From Treponema sp. (GTDB taxonomy: Bacteria > Spirochaetota > Spirochaetia > Treponematales > Breznakiellaceae), in assembly GCA_031278025.1 (NCBI GenBank), contig JAITLF010000096.1, positions 1-30,604 on the forward strand: a stretch of 30,604 nt of DNA, read 5' to 3'. The position numbers were made by a program, and so were the translations under genes. This document shows positions 16,242-24,871 of this stretch, in pieces (the stretch's first letter is position 1; each line of letters begins with the position of its first letter). The notes beneath the pieces were generated by a model, which saw only the letters and a program-made list of their open reading frames with translations, ran no database searches and was not told where the DNA came from.

Positions 16242-18055
16242 AGCTCAAAAAACCGGCGCCCCTTTCCATGCCTAAGCTCTTTATTTGTTATATCCTGGCT
16301 TCCTTCGTTGTTGTGATGGGCTTTAGGCTGCTTTTTCCCGGTGAGCCGCCGCCCCTCCCCCTCTTTTCCCGTTCCTGGCGCTTTGTCCGGGGGCTTCTTG
16401 ACTGGCTCGACCTTTTTCCGGCCCTGGCCATGTCGTCTATGGTCTTGCCGTTTGGGTTTCTAAACACCGGCAATAATGAGTATCTGCCCCCCCTTTCCCT
16501 TCAATTTTTGAATGCCCTCAAAGGACCCTTTGCCGTTGCCGTAAGCGCCTCCGTGATTTACGGGATTCTCTGTTTCCTGGTTTCCCCGGCGGTCCGGGGG
16601 AAGGAGGCGGACATGCGCCATCGGGGCCGGCTTTTTTCGGAGTCTTACTCCCGCGCCCTGTCCCGGGCCGTCGCCGGGGACTGGGTTGACGCAGCCCGGT
16701 TCATTGGGGTATGTGAACGGATTTGGCCGAACAGTCCTGACCTTGCGGTGCTGCGGTCCCAGGCTCTTGTCGAAATGGATGAAGACCGCTTTGGGCAGCG
16801 GGAAGGGGCGGGCCCCGGCTTTTCGCCTTCCGCCGCCGCCGTTCAGGGAACCGGTGCGGAAAGCCGGTGGATGCCGGTAGACGCGGCGGAGGCTTTGGCC
16901 CGTGCGGAAACCGCCTTCCGTCAGGAGCGGTATTACGACGCCCATTGGCTGGCTGCCCTGGCGGGCCGTCTTGCCCGTGCGGGCAGTGCAGAAACCGCGG
17001 AAGCGGCCCGGACCGCAAGCCGCGCCTGGAACGCCATTGCCTCCCTGGAACCGAACACCCGGGAAACGCTGGCGTTGCGGCTTTACCGCTTAAAGAATGC
17101 AGGCTATGAGGCGCTGGCTGCCCAGGACTGGATACGGGGGTATTACCTCTTTAAGGAGCTTGAGGGCGTAACCCCCCAGGATCCTGAAGTGATTAATTTT
17201 CTGAGCGAATGTGAATGGGGACTGGGGGAAATAGCCTTCTTCGCTGATGAATTTGAAATGAGCTTAGGCGAAATTCTAAGCGGCGCGGTTTTTTCCATAC
17301 CCCGCCGGGCCGCTTCCGGCGCGTCCTTCGACCGCATGATCCTGCAGGTCCGCTCGTTGATAGCCTCTGCGGATTATTCCTTCGGCGTAGGCATGGACCT
17401 TTTGGCGCTTAACCCGTCCGGGGAGCTTGAAAACCGCGTCGAAGCCCGGTACGTCAAACTCCTGCCCAAAACCCTGGGGGGACGGAAGCAGACCCTCATC
17501 CAGATGCAGGCCCTGGACCGGACTAACGAAACCCGGCGGTGGGAACCCCAATGGACCGGGCCCGGTACGCCCGGTTCCATCCGGTATGACGGCGGCCTGG
17601 AGTTGGGGGATACTCAGGTACTGCTGGACATGCCCTATGAGGATTTCCTGCTGTCTGCCCGTGTCCGCCAGGGGGCGGACAATTTTTTCATCGGCGAGCT
17701 GTTTACCGCCGAAAAATCCCTGGGGGCGTACGGCTATGTGTCCCAGGTATTCGCGGCGGAGATACTGAGCCGTTTTGCCGGGCCGGTCTGCTTCCTGGCC
17801 CTGATGATTCTGATTCTCACGATGGGCTGGCGTTACCGCGCCCGCAGGCGGCTCCGGTACCGGAGCCTTCCCCTGCTCCTTATTCTCCCCCTGGTCTTCA
17901 CCGGGGCAATACGGGTCTACCAGGCCGCCATGAACATCCTGGGGATCTGGCTCATCCTCTCCCTGTCCCTCATTCCGGCTTTGGCCGTTACCTTTGCCGG
18001 CGCTTTTTTGCTTTTCGGCGTGTTTCTCTTCCGTCTTATCTACCGGCATGACTGA
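16238..18055 (+). CDS. Unknown membrane protein with helical-repeat middle
   Basis: I do not recognise this family. It has 605 residues, with hydrophobic segments near the N-terminus (about 16-31, 56-75 and 92-112). A long soluble part follows (about 120-490); its Ala/Glu/Arg-rich helices (DAAEALARAETAFRQERYYD, LYRLKNAGYEALAAQDW) look like TPR-type repeats and continue into a beta-rich section. Three or four membrane segments form the C-terminus (about 509-530, 545-565 and 570-600). The GTG start overlaps the stop of the preceding gene as GTGA. The coupled pair, membrane parts on both ends and the TPR-like middle suggest a membrane complex for the cell envelope, which is inference. Confidence 0.6.
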   Translation: MKLKKPAPLSMPKLFICYILASFVVVMGFRLLFPGEPPPLPLFSRSWRFVRGLLDWLDLFPALAMSSMVLPFGFLNTGNNEYLPPLSLQFLNALKGPFAVAVSASVIYGILCFLVSPAVRGKEADMRHRGRLFSESYSRALSRAVAGDWVDAARFIGVCERIWPNSPDLAVLRSQALVEMDEDRFGQREGAGPGFSPSAAAVQGTGAESRWMPVDAAEALARAETAFRQERYYDAHWLAALAGRLARAGSAETAEAARTASRAWNAIASLEPNTRETLALRLYRLKNAGYEALAAQDWIRGYYLFKELEGVTPQDPEVINFLSECEWGLGEIAFFADEFEMSLGEILSGAVFSIPRRAASGASFDRMILQVRSLIASADYSFGVGMDLLALNPSGELENRVEARYVKLLPKTLGGRKQTLIQMQALDRTNETRRWEPQWTGPGTPGSIRYDGGLELGDTQVLLDMPYEDFLLSARVRQGADNFFIGELFTAEKSLGAYGYVSQVFAAEILSRFAGPVCFLALMILILTMGWRYRARRRLRYRSLPLLLILPLVFTGAIRVYQAAMNILGIWLILSLSLIPALAVTFAGAFLLFGVFLFRLIYRHD

Positions 18056-18078
18056 AGCCGCCTGCCGCATCTGCCGTC

Positions 18079-18390
18079 ATGACTGAAACTACCCGCCGTA
18101 TCGTTGAGTGCCTCCAGGCCGTCCCTCCGGGCCGCGTCGCCTGTTACCGGGACGTGGCGCGGGCCGCCGGCCTCCCCAACGGGGCGCGCCAGGTCGCCCG
18201 GGTCCTGCACTCCCTGTCCGGGTCCTGCTCTCTCCCCTGGCACCGCATCATCCGCGCCGACGGCTCCATTGCCCTGGAAAGCGGCCGGGGCAGGGAAGCG
18301 CAGATCGCCCTGTTACGGGCCGAAGGGGTCGCCGTTTCGGCGGACGGGCGGGTAGACCGGGAGCGGTACGGTTTTTTCGGGCAGGAATGA
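18079..18390 (+). CDS. Alkyltransferase-like protein (ATL), MGMT fold without catalytic Cys
   Basis: A protein of 103 residues, the DNA-binding domain of O6-alkylguanine-DNA alkyltransferases only. The active-site PCHR is replaced by PWHR (Trp54), the signature of ATL proteins such as YbaZ/eATL and Atl1. These cannot remove alkyl groups; they bind O6-alkylguanine, flip it and flag it for nucleotide-excision repair. The helix-turn-helix segment GARQVARVL with the Arg finger (about R37) is present. The start is ATG at 18079, 23 bases after the preceding gene, with no clear ribosome site. The motif CATGACTGAA occurs both at the previous stop (18047) and at this start (18078), an odd local duplication. 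Confidence 0.85.
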   Translation: MTETTRRIVECLQAVPPGRVACYRDVARAAGLPNGARQVARVLHSLSGSCSLPWHRIIRADGSIALESGRGREAQIALLRAEGVAVSADGRVDRERYGFFGQE

Positions 18391-18544
18391 TCCCATCGGA
18401 GGGCAGGATGGGGTAGTCCGCCTTCCAAATGCTCCATTTTGCCGGCAGAATGCGGGGGGTTTACCGCACCGGGGGCAGACCGCCCCGTTGTGCGCGGCGC
18501 GCGGGGACCCGCATCCGCCGGGGGAAGATATTCTCCGCTTTTCC

Positions 18545-18553
18545 TGCTATCCT
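18545..18553 (+). promoter_or_regulatory. Extended -10 just before the YjbQ-family gene
   Basis: TG (18545-18546), one base, then TATCCT (18548-18553). Transcription would start at about 18560, exactly the ATG. There is no good -35 and no ribosome site. The upstream gap (18391-18544) is GC-rich, and I see nothing else defined in it. Confidence 0.4.
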
Positions 18554-18559
18554 TTATCC

Positions 18560-18997
18560 ATGACAACGTTAGCTACCATTAGCGTTCATACAACCCGTAA
18601 GAATGAATGGCTCCCTATCTCAGGAGAAGTGAGGAAGATCGTCGCGGCTTCCGGCGTGGGCGAGGGGATCTGCGTGATCTTTGTCCCTCATACTACGGCG
18701 GCGGTAACGGTGAACGAGAACGCCGACCCCGACGTGCCTCAGGATGTGCTCCTGGCGCTGGACGCCATCTCCCCGGATCGCCGGGAATTTCGCCACCGCG
18801 AAGGGAATTCCGCCGCCCATACCAAGACGAGCCTGGTCGGCCCTTCGATTACCCTCATCGTAACCGGCGGCGCCCTGCTTTTGGGAACCTGGCAGGGAAT
18901 CTGGTTCACCGAATACGACGGCCCCCGAACCCGCAGGGTCCACGTCCGGGTACTGGGAGATACGGTATGCACGCCGGGTATCAGGGAGGATAAATGA
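18560..18997 (+). CDS. YjbQ / UPF0047 family protein
   Basis: A protein of 145 residues with the family signatures VPHTTAAVTVNENADPDV (conserved His and acidic cluster), REGNSAAHTKTSLVG and LLGTWQGIWFTEYDGPR. The E. coli homologue YjbQ has weak thiamine-phosphate synthase activity, and the family is often labelled secondary thiamine-phosphate synthase; the true role is uncertain. The frame is open upstream to 18488, but the homologous region begins at ATG 18560, and an extended -10 ends 6 bases before it. The stop overlaps the next ATG (ATGA), so translation of the PHP gene is coupled. Confidence 0.88.
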   Translation: MTTLATISVHTTRKNEWLPISGEVRKIVAASGVGEGICVIFVPHTTAAVTVNENADPDVPQDVLLALDAISPDRREFRHREGNSAAHTKTSLVGPSITLIVTGGALLLGTWQGIWFTEYDGPRTRRVHVRVLGDTVCTPGIREDK

Positions 18998-19827
18998 TGA
19001 AGTACCTTTACGAGACTCATTTGCACACGTCTCAGGGGAGCGCCTGCGGAGGCACCAGGGGACAGGACTATGTGCGGCGCTACAAGGACATGGGATATAC
19101 CGGCATCATCGTGACGGACCATTTCTACAACGGCAATACGGCCATAGGCCGGCACCTGACCTGGGAGCAGTGGGTCGAGGGGCATTGCCGCGGGTACGAG
19201 GAGGCCCGCGAGGAAGGGGAAAAGATAGGCCTTGACGTCTTCTTTGGCTGGGAAGAGACCTTTGACGACGACGATTACCTGGTTTACGGCCTGGGGAAGG
19301 AGTGGCTCCTGGAACACCCCGAAGTTATAAATTGGACCGTTCCCCAACAGTACGAAGAGGTCCGCAAGTACGGCGGCTGTGTGGTTCAGGCCCATCCTTT
19401 TCGGGACCGGGTGTATATTTCCCGTATCTATCTTTCCCCCCGCTGGGTAGACGCCGTGGAAGCGGCCAACGGCAGCAACGACCGGTCCTTCGACGCCCTG
19501 GCCATGAGCTATGCGAAGGCCCTGAATCTTCCGGTTATCGCCGGTTCGGACATTCATGAGCACGGCCAGTTTGCAACCGGCCCGATGTTCGGGGTTTATC
19601 TGGACAAAAAGATGGAAACCTCTCAGGACATTGTTCGGGCCATACGGGAAAACGCCATTGCCGGGCTGTTTATCCCCGATGTCCGCTGCCTGCTACGCGG
19701 GGACGCAGTCCATCCCCGAAAGGTATACATCCGCACGGAGGAGGGCCGCATACGGCGGCTGCGTTTGGGCGGCTATGCTCCCGGAGACTTTAGCGCCTTG
19801 TCCTCCGAGCGCCCGACACCGCCTTAG
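18994..19827 (+). CDS. PHP-domain phosphoesterase
   Basis: A protein of 277 residues with the PHP metal-binding motifs in order: ETHLHTSQGS (His9, His11), GIIVTDHFYN, a middle Glu in FFGWEET, VVQAHPFRD and AGSDIHEHGQ near residue 190. This family includes histidinol phosphatases, nucleotide phosphatases (such as YciV) and polymerase-associated PHP domains. As a stand-alone protein it is probably a metal-dependent phosphatase or phosphodiesterase of unknown substrate. It overlaps the YjbQ-family gene by 4 bases, so the two may act in one pathway. No gene is visible between its stop and the convergent operon end at 19959. Confidence 0.85.
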   Translation: MMKYLYETHLHTSQGSACGGTRGQDYVRRYKDMGYTGIIVTDHFYNGNTAIGRHLTWEQWVEGHCRGYEEAREEGEKIGLDVFFGWEETFDDDDYLVYGLGKEWLLEHPEVINWTVPQQYEEVRKYGGCVVQAHPFRDRVYISRIYLSPRWVDAVEAANGSNDRSFDALAMSYAKALNLPVIAGSDIHEHGQFATGPMFGVYLDKKMETSQDIVRAIRENAIAGLFIPDVRCLLRGDAVHPRKVYIRTEEGRIRRLRLGGYAPGDFSALSSERPTPP

Positions 19828-19958
19828 CGCGCACGAGCGGCGCCGCCTTGAGCATAACAAAAACAGCTGCGGTTCAAATGATACAGCGTCACTACCGAAA
19901 AATTTATCGTATTATTGATTTTTTATATTCGAGACGAAAAGACATCCCATACCGTTGC

Positions 19959-20933
19959 CTAAAGGTATTTCTGCCTGAGTTCGTCAAAGGGAATAGAGCC
20001 GCTTAAATCGCCGATTTGGATTTTCCCGCTCAGTATGTTGAAGAAGAAGGACGCGATTTTCGGTACCGTCAGGGCTTCGCTTCCGCCGTCAGCTTTTTGC
20101 AGGGAATAGGTCTTGAGTATCTGGGAACCGAGGCTTGCGGAGATTATCAGGAAGTGATTCTCCATATCCCGCATGTTAAGCAGATCGCTCACCAACACCC
20201 GTCCGGCGACAGAATAACTGTGAAGAAGTATTTTGACATCGTCCGCGTCAACCAAAACAGTCCTCTGGGAATCAGTTTCTATGTCAAGACGGATTTTGCC
20301 GGTGTTGGGTTTTTCCGTCTCGCCCTTGTACAGCGAACCGAGATCGGCCAGCGTAATGTTGTAGAATTCCGTGCCGGGGAGGGCAGCCATCGGTTCCGCG
20401 GAAAATGCGGTAGGGTACAACAGGTAGTTTATTCCGCCAGTGTTCACCTCCGGAGCGTTGAAAGTTCCGGTAATAACGTCATGGAGGGTGAGTTTTTTGG
20501 CGGCAAAACAACCGCCAAGGATTACGCTGCTTTCAACTTGAATTTCATTGGCAAAGATGCTGCCGGCGACAAAACAATTTTTCAATTTTACGCTGTTAGC
20601 GTTTATATCGGAACCGTATATGCCCCGGCCCTTGATCAGCAGGGATACGATGCTTCCGCTGGAAGCTACGGCCTTCCTGAAAAATACGGTTTTTTCCGCG
20701 TCGTTTTTGATATGCAGTTCATTGTGGGCGTAAACGGCACTGACAAATTCGGCGGGGCCTGAATCAATAATTAAATTGCGCGCGTATACAGGCCCCTCTA
20801 CCCTGACGTTTGCCTGTATATTCACATCACGCTCAAGCTCGCTTGAGGTTTTTGGCAGGATCGCGCTTTTTACGAGGTTGTCATTTAAAGCGACAATAGA
20901 TTCGCCGACACGGATTTCATTCATTTCTTTCAT
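19959..20933 (-). CDS. Bactofilin-like beta-helix protein
   Basis: A protein of 324 residues whose first two thirds show the short repeating beta-strand rhythm of bactofilins and polymer-forming proteins. Examples are VNIQANVRVEGPVYARNLII, VKLKNCFVAGSIFANEIQVE and SSVILGGCFAAKKLTLHD, each turn about 17-20 residues. Such beta-helices often polymerise under the membrane as scaffolds. The last third (about 215-324) looks globular. The start at 20933 is chosen because GGAG lies 8 bases upstream and the ATG overlaps the stop of the upstream gene as ATGA; an in-frame start at 20975 lies inside that gene. It is the last gene of the six-gene SPFH operon. No clear terminator is seen after it. Confidence 0.65.
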   Translation of the reverse strand: MKEMNEIRVGESIVALNDNLVKSAILPKTSSELERDVNIQANVRVEGPVYARNLIIDSGPAEFVSAVYAHNELHIKNDAEKTVFFRKAVASSGSIVSLLIKGRGIYGSDINANSVKLKNCFVAGSIFANEIQVESSVILGGCFAAKKLTLHDVITGTFNAPEVNTGGINYLLYPTAFSAEPMAALPGTEFYNITLADLGSLYKGETEKPNTGKIRLDIETDSQRTVLVDADDVKILLHSYSVAGRVLVSDLLNMRDMENHFLIISASLGSQILKTYSLQKADGGSEALTVPKIASFFFNILSGKIQIGDLSGSIPFDELRQKYL

Positions 20934-21997
20934 TGTACCGCTCCTTTGATCGAATAAAGGGAACTGTTCTGCCAAAGTTCCATTAACGTACTGTATATAC
21001 GGGTATCCTTTTCTCCGATGCTTTCACCGAATACGGATTCCGCTATAGCCTTGAATTCCCTGTCCAGAGCTGTCTTTTCGTGTTCCGGCAAGGCTGCCCG
21101 CCCCGATTCGGCGGCGGCAAAGCGGCGGTTTACCGCTGCGGCAACAAGTTCCCTTTGAGCCTGGGGCATAGCTTCCGGCATATAGCAGTCCGCACCGGAT
21201 TCGTCGCTTTCCGGGTTTTCTCCGCTTGTCCAGACCACGGGAACATACTGAGTTACCTTGCCGGCTGCAGGCTCATCGAATATAAACGAGCCTACCAGGG
21301 CGGCTATGGCCGTCTCCTGCTCAATATAGTTTCGCAGGGTTTTGAGTACCTCGCGGGCCAGCCGGTTGACCCGTGAAACCGTTATCATTGACCGTGATGA
21401 GGATTCATCCTCTATACACAGCAGATTCTTTGCCGATATATTTGCGCCTGTCTCCATGAGTAGCTTTTTCTGAACATTCCGCGAAAGGTTAAACGAATCC
21501 CTGTCCAGCGCGTAAATCCGCTTATGACATTCATCGTCGAGGTTCCGAAAAATGGCAAGGTACCTGGAACTTATCCGGTTGTAGTCCGTTTCAAGGGTTT
21601 TTTTCTGCTCAGATACCGCCTTTCCCTGCTCCGCGATCAGGCCGAATCCGGCTTTAATCGCGCTGTCCAGGGCCTGAAGCTGCTGGGAGAGTTCCATTCT
21701 GATCGTTCCGAAAAAACCGTTTATAAGTGAGCGGGAGACATCTTTGGCCGTCTGCTGTATCGCGGCGCATTGGGCGGTGTTCATCGCAACCACCGATCCG
21801 GTTAACAGGTCTATAGACCTGTTGCAGTGTACCACGCTGCTGTCAAAGCTGTCCGTTTCAACGTCTATCGTAATGTCGAACGATACATTTTTTGAGTATG
21901 GAACATGAATCGTACCGCCTTTTTGACTTGCAGGGTAGCTTACGCTTGTCGAGCCGCTGACCTGTATTGAATCGTAAAAACGCTGAGTGTAGCTCAT
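20930..21997 (-). CDS. Unknown helical protein, paralogue of the next gene upstream
   Basis: I know no named family for it. It has 355 residues: a beta-type N-terminus (about 1-50, with FDITIDVETDSFD), then mostly helices (about 55-260) and a Pro/Glu/Ala-rich part before a helical C-terminus. It shares a pattern with the 21994-22932 product: a long helix, then ETDYNRISSRYLAIFRNLDD here against EADYQMIARRYTKLFASLNK there, and RIYALDR against RVQELDR. There is no signal peptide or membrane segment. It overlaps both neighbours by 4 bases (ATGA), so all three are translationally coupled and probably form a complex. Confidence 0.7.
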   Translation of the reverse strand: MSYTQRFYDSIQVSGSTSVSYPASQKGGTIHVPYSKNVSFDITIDVETDSFDSSVVHCNRSIDLLTGSVVAMNTAQCAAIQQTAKDVSRSLINGFFGTIRMELSQQLQALDSAIKAGFGLIAEQGKAVSEQKKTLETDYNRISSRYLAIFRNLDDECHKRIYALDRDSFNLSRNVQKKLLMETGANISAKNLLCIEDESSSRSMITVSRVNRLAREVLKTLRNYIEQETAIAALVGSFIFDEPAAGKVTQYVPVVWTSGENPESDESGADCYMPEAMPQAQRELVAAAVNRRFAAAESGRAALPEHEKTALDREFKAIAESVFGESIGEKDTRIYSTLMELWQNSSLYSIKGAVQ

Positions 21998-22932
21998 CCG
22001 CCGCCTCCCCCCATAACGAGCCAGTTATCCCGATCAAACAAGCGTAAAAGCTCGTTCGTCGTCCGTTCATCCAGCGAGTCCTTTTCGGCCAGGGACAGTA
22101 ACTCCTTTTTCAGCGTTTCCTTCGCTTCCGCCTTCACAGGCGCCCAGGCCATCTCCTCCTCAGCATCATCTATTGCGGAAACGAGCGCCGCACCGTTCGG
22201 AAGCAGATCAGATTGTACCGTATATACAGTGTCTATGTACTGATCCCGGTGGAGGGAACTCTCGCCTGAAAAAAAGATCGCCGGCAGAAACTCAAATGCG
22301 TCATGGCCCGCCCCCTCATCCCTTAACAGAATCGCGCTCACCTTTTTCGTGTAAGAGTCGTCCTGGCTTACCTGGGTGGAGAGTGTTTGCAGCGTTGTCT
22401 TTGTCTTTTGTTTCAATTTGCCGCCCAGCGCGGTCTCTGCAACTGAAACAATATCGTTTGCGGCACAAATCATCGTGGCGCCGTTGTTCTTGAGCTTGTC
22501 AAAAAGAAAAGACTTCTTGATTTCCGCCAGTTTCATTGCTGGACGATCCAGTTCCTGAACCCGTATTTCAAGCGCCTTATTCAACGAGGCAAAGAGTTTC
22601 GTGTAGCGGCGGGCGATCATCTGGTAATCCGCTTCCATCTGGCGCTTTACGTTATCAAGGGCCTTGGTTAACTGTACCAGCGTCATCTCTTTGGTCGTCA
22701 TCTCGGTGTACGCCGCCACCGCTTTCTGGCTTATCTGCGATTTTACCAGCGTATAAAAGCCTTTATCGACATTTTCGCAGATCGTTCTTGACGCGGCCCG
22801 TTCGCTTGCGATTACGGCGGCTTCCATCGTGACTACTGCGGCGCTTACCCCGTTGACATGGCCCTTGACAGAATCAACCGTCCGGGCCATAGGCGTCGTA
22901 TCTACGGTAAAGCGAAGGTTAGCATCGGCCAT
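21994..22932 (-). CDS. Unknown helical protein, paralogue of the next gene downstream
   Basis: A protein of 312 residues without a family I can name. It begins with a short beta-type stretch (ANLRFTVDTTP), then a long helical region with the EADYQMIARRYTKLFASLNK and RVQELDR segments that match its downstream paralogue. The C-terminus (about 225-312) has an acidic helix (DDAEEEMAWAPVKAE) and ends in five glycines. It is soluble with no signal peptide. The ATG at 22932 lies 2 bases after the upstream stop, with GAGGAG before it. The doubled gene suggests a hetero-oligomer of related helical subunits. Confidence 0.7.
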   Translation of the reverse strand: MADANLRFTVDTTPMARTVDSVKGHVNGVSAAVVTMEAAVIASERAASRTICENVDKGFYTLVKSQISQKAVAAYTEMTTKEMTLVQLTKALDNVKRQMEADYQMIARRYTKLFASLNKALEIRVQELDRPAMKLAEIKKSFLFDKLKNNGATMICAANDIVSVAETALGGKLKQKTKTTLQTLSTQVSQDDSYTKKVSAILLRDEGAGHDAFEFLPAIFFSGESSLHRDQYIDTVYTVQSDLLPNGAALVSAIDDAEEEMAWAPVKAEAKETLKKELLSLAEKDSLDERTTNELLRLFDRDNWLVMGGGGG

Positions 22933-22934
22933 GA

Positions 22935-24860
22935 TTAAGGCTCCTCTTCTGTTTTAAGTCCGGGCCCGGCGTCATTCGTAGCAGACGAAGTGTCCGTGTT
23001 CCTCGTCTCTCCGATCAAATCGATCGTAAAATCATCGTACATCCGCTGTTCAATACTCGGTTCCGGAGGCAATTCGGCATATTTGGCCACGTATGGGCTA
23101 ACGGAAACAAGCTTTTTTCGCCTGGGTTCCAGTTCCTGCAAACCCTCGGCTGCTTTCGCGAAATCCCTGGGTTCGGTATCCCGCAGGGTTGCCTCGTAAT
23201 AGGGGATATACCCGAACAGGGCGGCCTTTTCGTCAATATTTTCCTTCAGCCTGTCCATGTAATCGCTGAATTCTTCCTGCTTTTTCTGGAAAACCGTTGC
23301 CTGGACTTCAAAACCGGCAATCACTTCCGCGTCTTTCTGCTGCTGCTGAACCTCGGCGTTTTCCAGGGACTGTGTCTCGTTCATCGTGTTTTGGGTTTTC
23401 TGGAGCGCCTTGTAGGTATTCAACGCCCGCACATAATCCGCATAGCTTTCCCTCATACGGTTGATAAGTTCCGCAGCCTCGGCGCGGTTCCGCCCGTAAA
23501 AGTCTTCGGTGTCCCGGTGCCACTGATTGAGGTAATCGATCTTCTGGTCTTTGATGCTGTTATAGATTCTGAGCCGCTCAATGCGGTTTTCTGCCATAAG
23601 ATTCTGTATGACAGGCGCCAGTACCTCTTCCTGTACCTGATGCATACCAAAAGGCATGGACGTGCGGGAACCGTCTTCAGCAACCCAAGCGGTAGAAAAA
23701 ATGTCGTATTTGATTCGGGAACTCGATTTAAGGTTGAACGGGGTATAATCGTCAACAGAATCCTGGTAGTCGAAACTTGCGGAACGGATACGCGCGATTT
23801 CCTCCGCTTCCAGGGCGGGGGAATAGTGATTGAACGCCGATTTCAGTACAGTGGATAGAATTATGTTCCCGTAATCGACAATTTCCGAACTCCCGGCCAT
23901 CTTGGTCCTGCTCAGGATATGAACCGATTCGGCAAGCCGTTTGATAAGCTTTTTGTAATACTCTATCTGATTCTCATTTGTGCTTTTTTCAAAGGAATTC
24001 CGCATATCGTTAAGCGAATAGAAGGCATCAATTTTTTCTTTAAAGCCGTCAATGTTGAAAACGGGGACTACAGGTTTGTCCCCCGGATCGTCCGTACCGT
24101 ACTCCTTGATAAATTTGATATTTTCGCTTTCAGGCATGATGACCGGCAGCGAAAGATTTACCGTGTCACTGTCGTTCAGCAGGTAGCGGATGTTGCGCAC
24201 CTGCCGATCAATGTTTCCCATATAATCGTACATCGTGATGTTTTGGATCGATGTGGAATAATCAGAAGTGTCGATCTGCTCGGAGGAGCCGGAACCCTCC
24301 ACCACCGGCGCCTCCTTTAGCCCGTTTTCCAGCGATACGAGCGACCGGAGGAGCTCTTCCGGTTTATGGATCACCGACATGGCGAATTGGGTATCCGCAA
24401 CCGATCCGGTATGATCCACAATAAAGCTCCTGTTTTCGAAGGGCACCCTGGTCGCGACAGGGACATAGGCAACACCAAGTTTCTTTACGGAATAGTCGCG
24501 CCTGATGTCGCGGTGGGCTTCCTCGTAGGCTCTTATTTTGCCTTCCTGCTCCTCTTTGGTTTTCTTTGCCTTCAGTATGACAGAGATGCCCCAGCCGGTA
24601 CCTGCCGCCAGTATCAGGGAGACGGGTCCGGCCCACAGCATCAGCACAAGCGCCGCGGCAGGAAAAATGACGGCGATAACAATGCCTTTGATCTTTGTTT
24701 TTTTCGTCAATTCTATCTGCGCCTTTGAATCTGCCATTGATTTTTCCAGTTCCATCTCCTCGCCGACAATTTTTTCGGCGGCCTTTTTGTAATAGTTAAA
24801 AAGTATTTTTGCCTGATCCTGGTGCAGATTGACCGATTCGGGAAAAATTTTGCCACCCAT
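22935..24860 (-). CDS. Large membrane-anchored coiled-coil protein, unknown
   Basis: A protein of 641 residues, family not recognised. A short helical N-terminus (about 1-52) is followed by a hairpin of two hydrophobic segments (about 57-76 and 78-92) and then a long soluble part that would face the cytoplasm. The region about 440-570 is rich in Glu, Gln, Lys and Arg with heptads (NRAEAAELINRMRESY, ENAEVQQQQKDAEV), so a coiled coil is likely. The C-terminal tail is acidic and disordered-looking. The start at 24860 follows AAAGGAG, 11 bases after the upstream stop; the frame is open further upstream into the previous gene. It may be the membrane anchor or scaffold of the operon's complex. Confidence 0.65.
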   Translation of the reverse strand: MGGKIFPESVNLHQDQAKILFNYYKKAAEKIVGEEMELEKSMADSKAQIELTKKTKIKGIVIAVIFPAAALVLMLWAGPVSLILAAGTGWGISVILKAKKTKEEQEGKIRAYEEAHRDIRRDYSVKKLGVAYVPVATRVPFENRSFIVDHTGSVADTQFAMSVIHKPEELLRSLVSLENGLKEAPVVEGSGSSEQIDTSDYSTSIQNITMYDYMGNIDRQVRNIRYLLNDSDTVNLSLPVIMPESENIKFIKEYGTDDPGDKPVVPVFNIDGFKEKIDAFYSLNDMRNSFEKSTNENQIEYYKKLIKRLAESVHILSRTKMAGSSEIVDYGNIILSTVLKSAFNHYSPALEAEEIARIRSASFDYQDSVDDYTPFNLKSSSRIKYDIFSTAWVAEDGSRTSMPFGMHQVQEEVLAPVIQNLMAENRIERLRIYNSIKDQKIDYLNQWHRDTEDFYGRNRAEAAELINRMRESYADYVRALNTYKALQKTQNTMNETQSLENAEVQQQQKDAEVIAGFEVQATVFQKKQEEFSDYMDRLKENIDEKAALFGYIPYYEATLRDTEPRDFAKAAEGLQELEPRRKKLVSVSPYVAKYAELPPEPSIEQRMYDDFTIDLIGETRNTDTSSATNDAGPGLKTEEEP

Positions 24861-24871
24861 ATAGTTCTCCT

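Noticed and set aside
18488..18560. Longer N-terminus of the YjbQ-family protein
   Set aside because: The extension is not part of the family and lies upstream of the -10 box.
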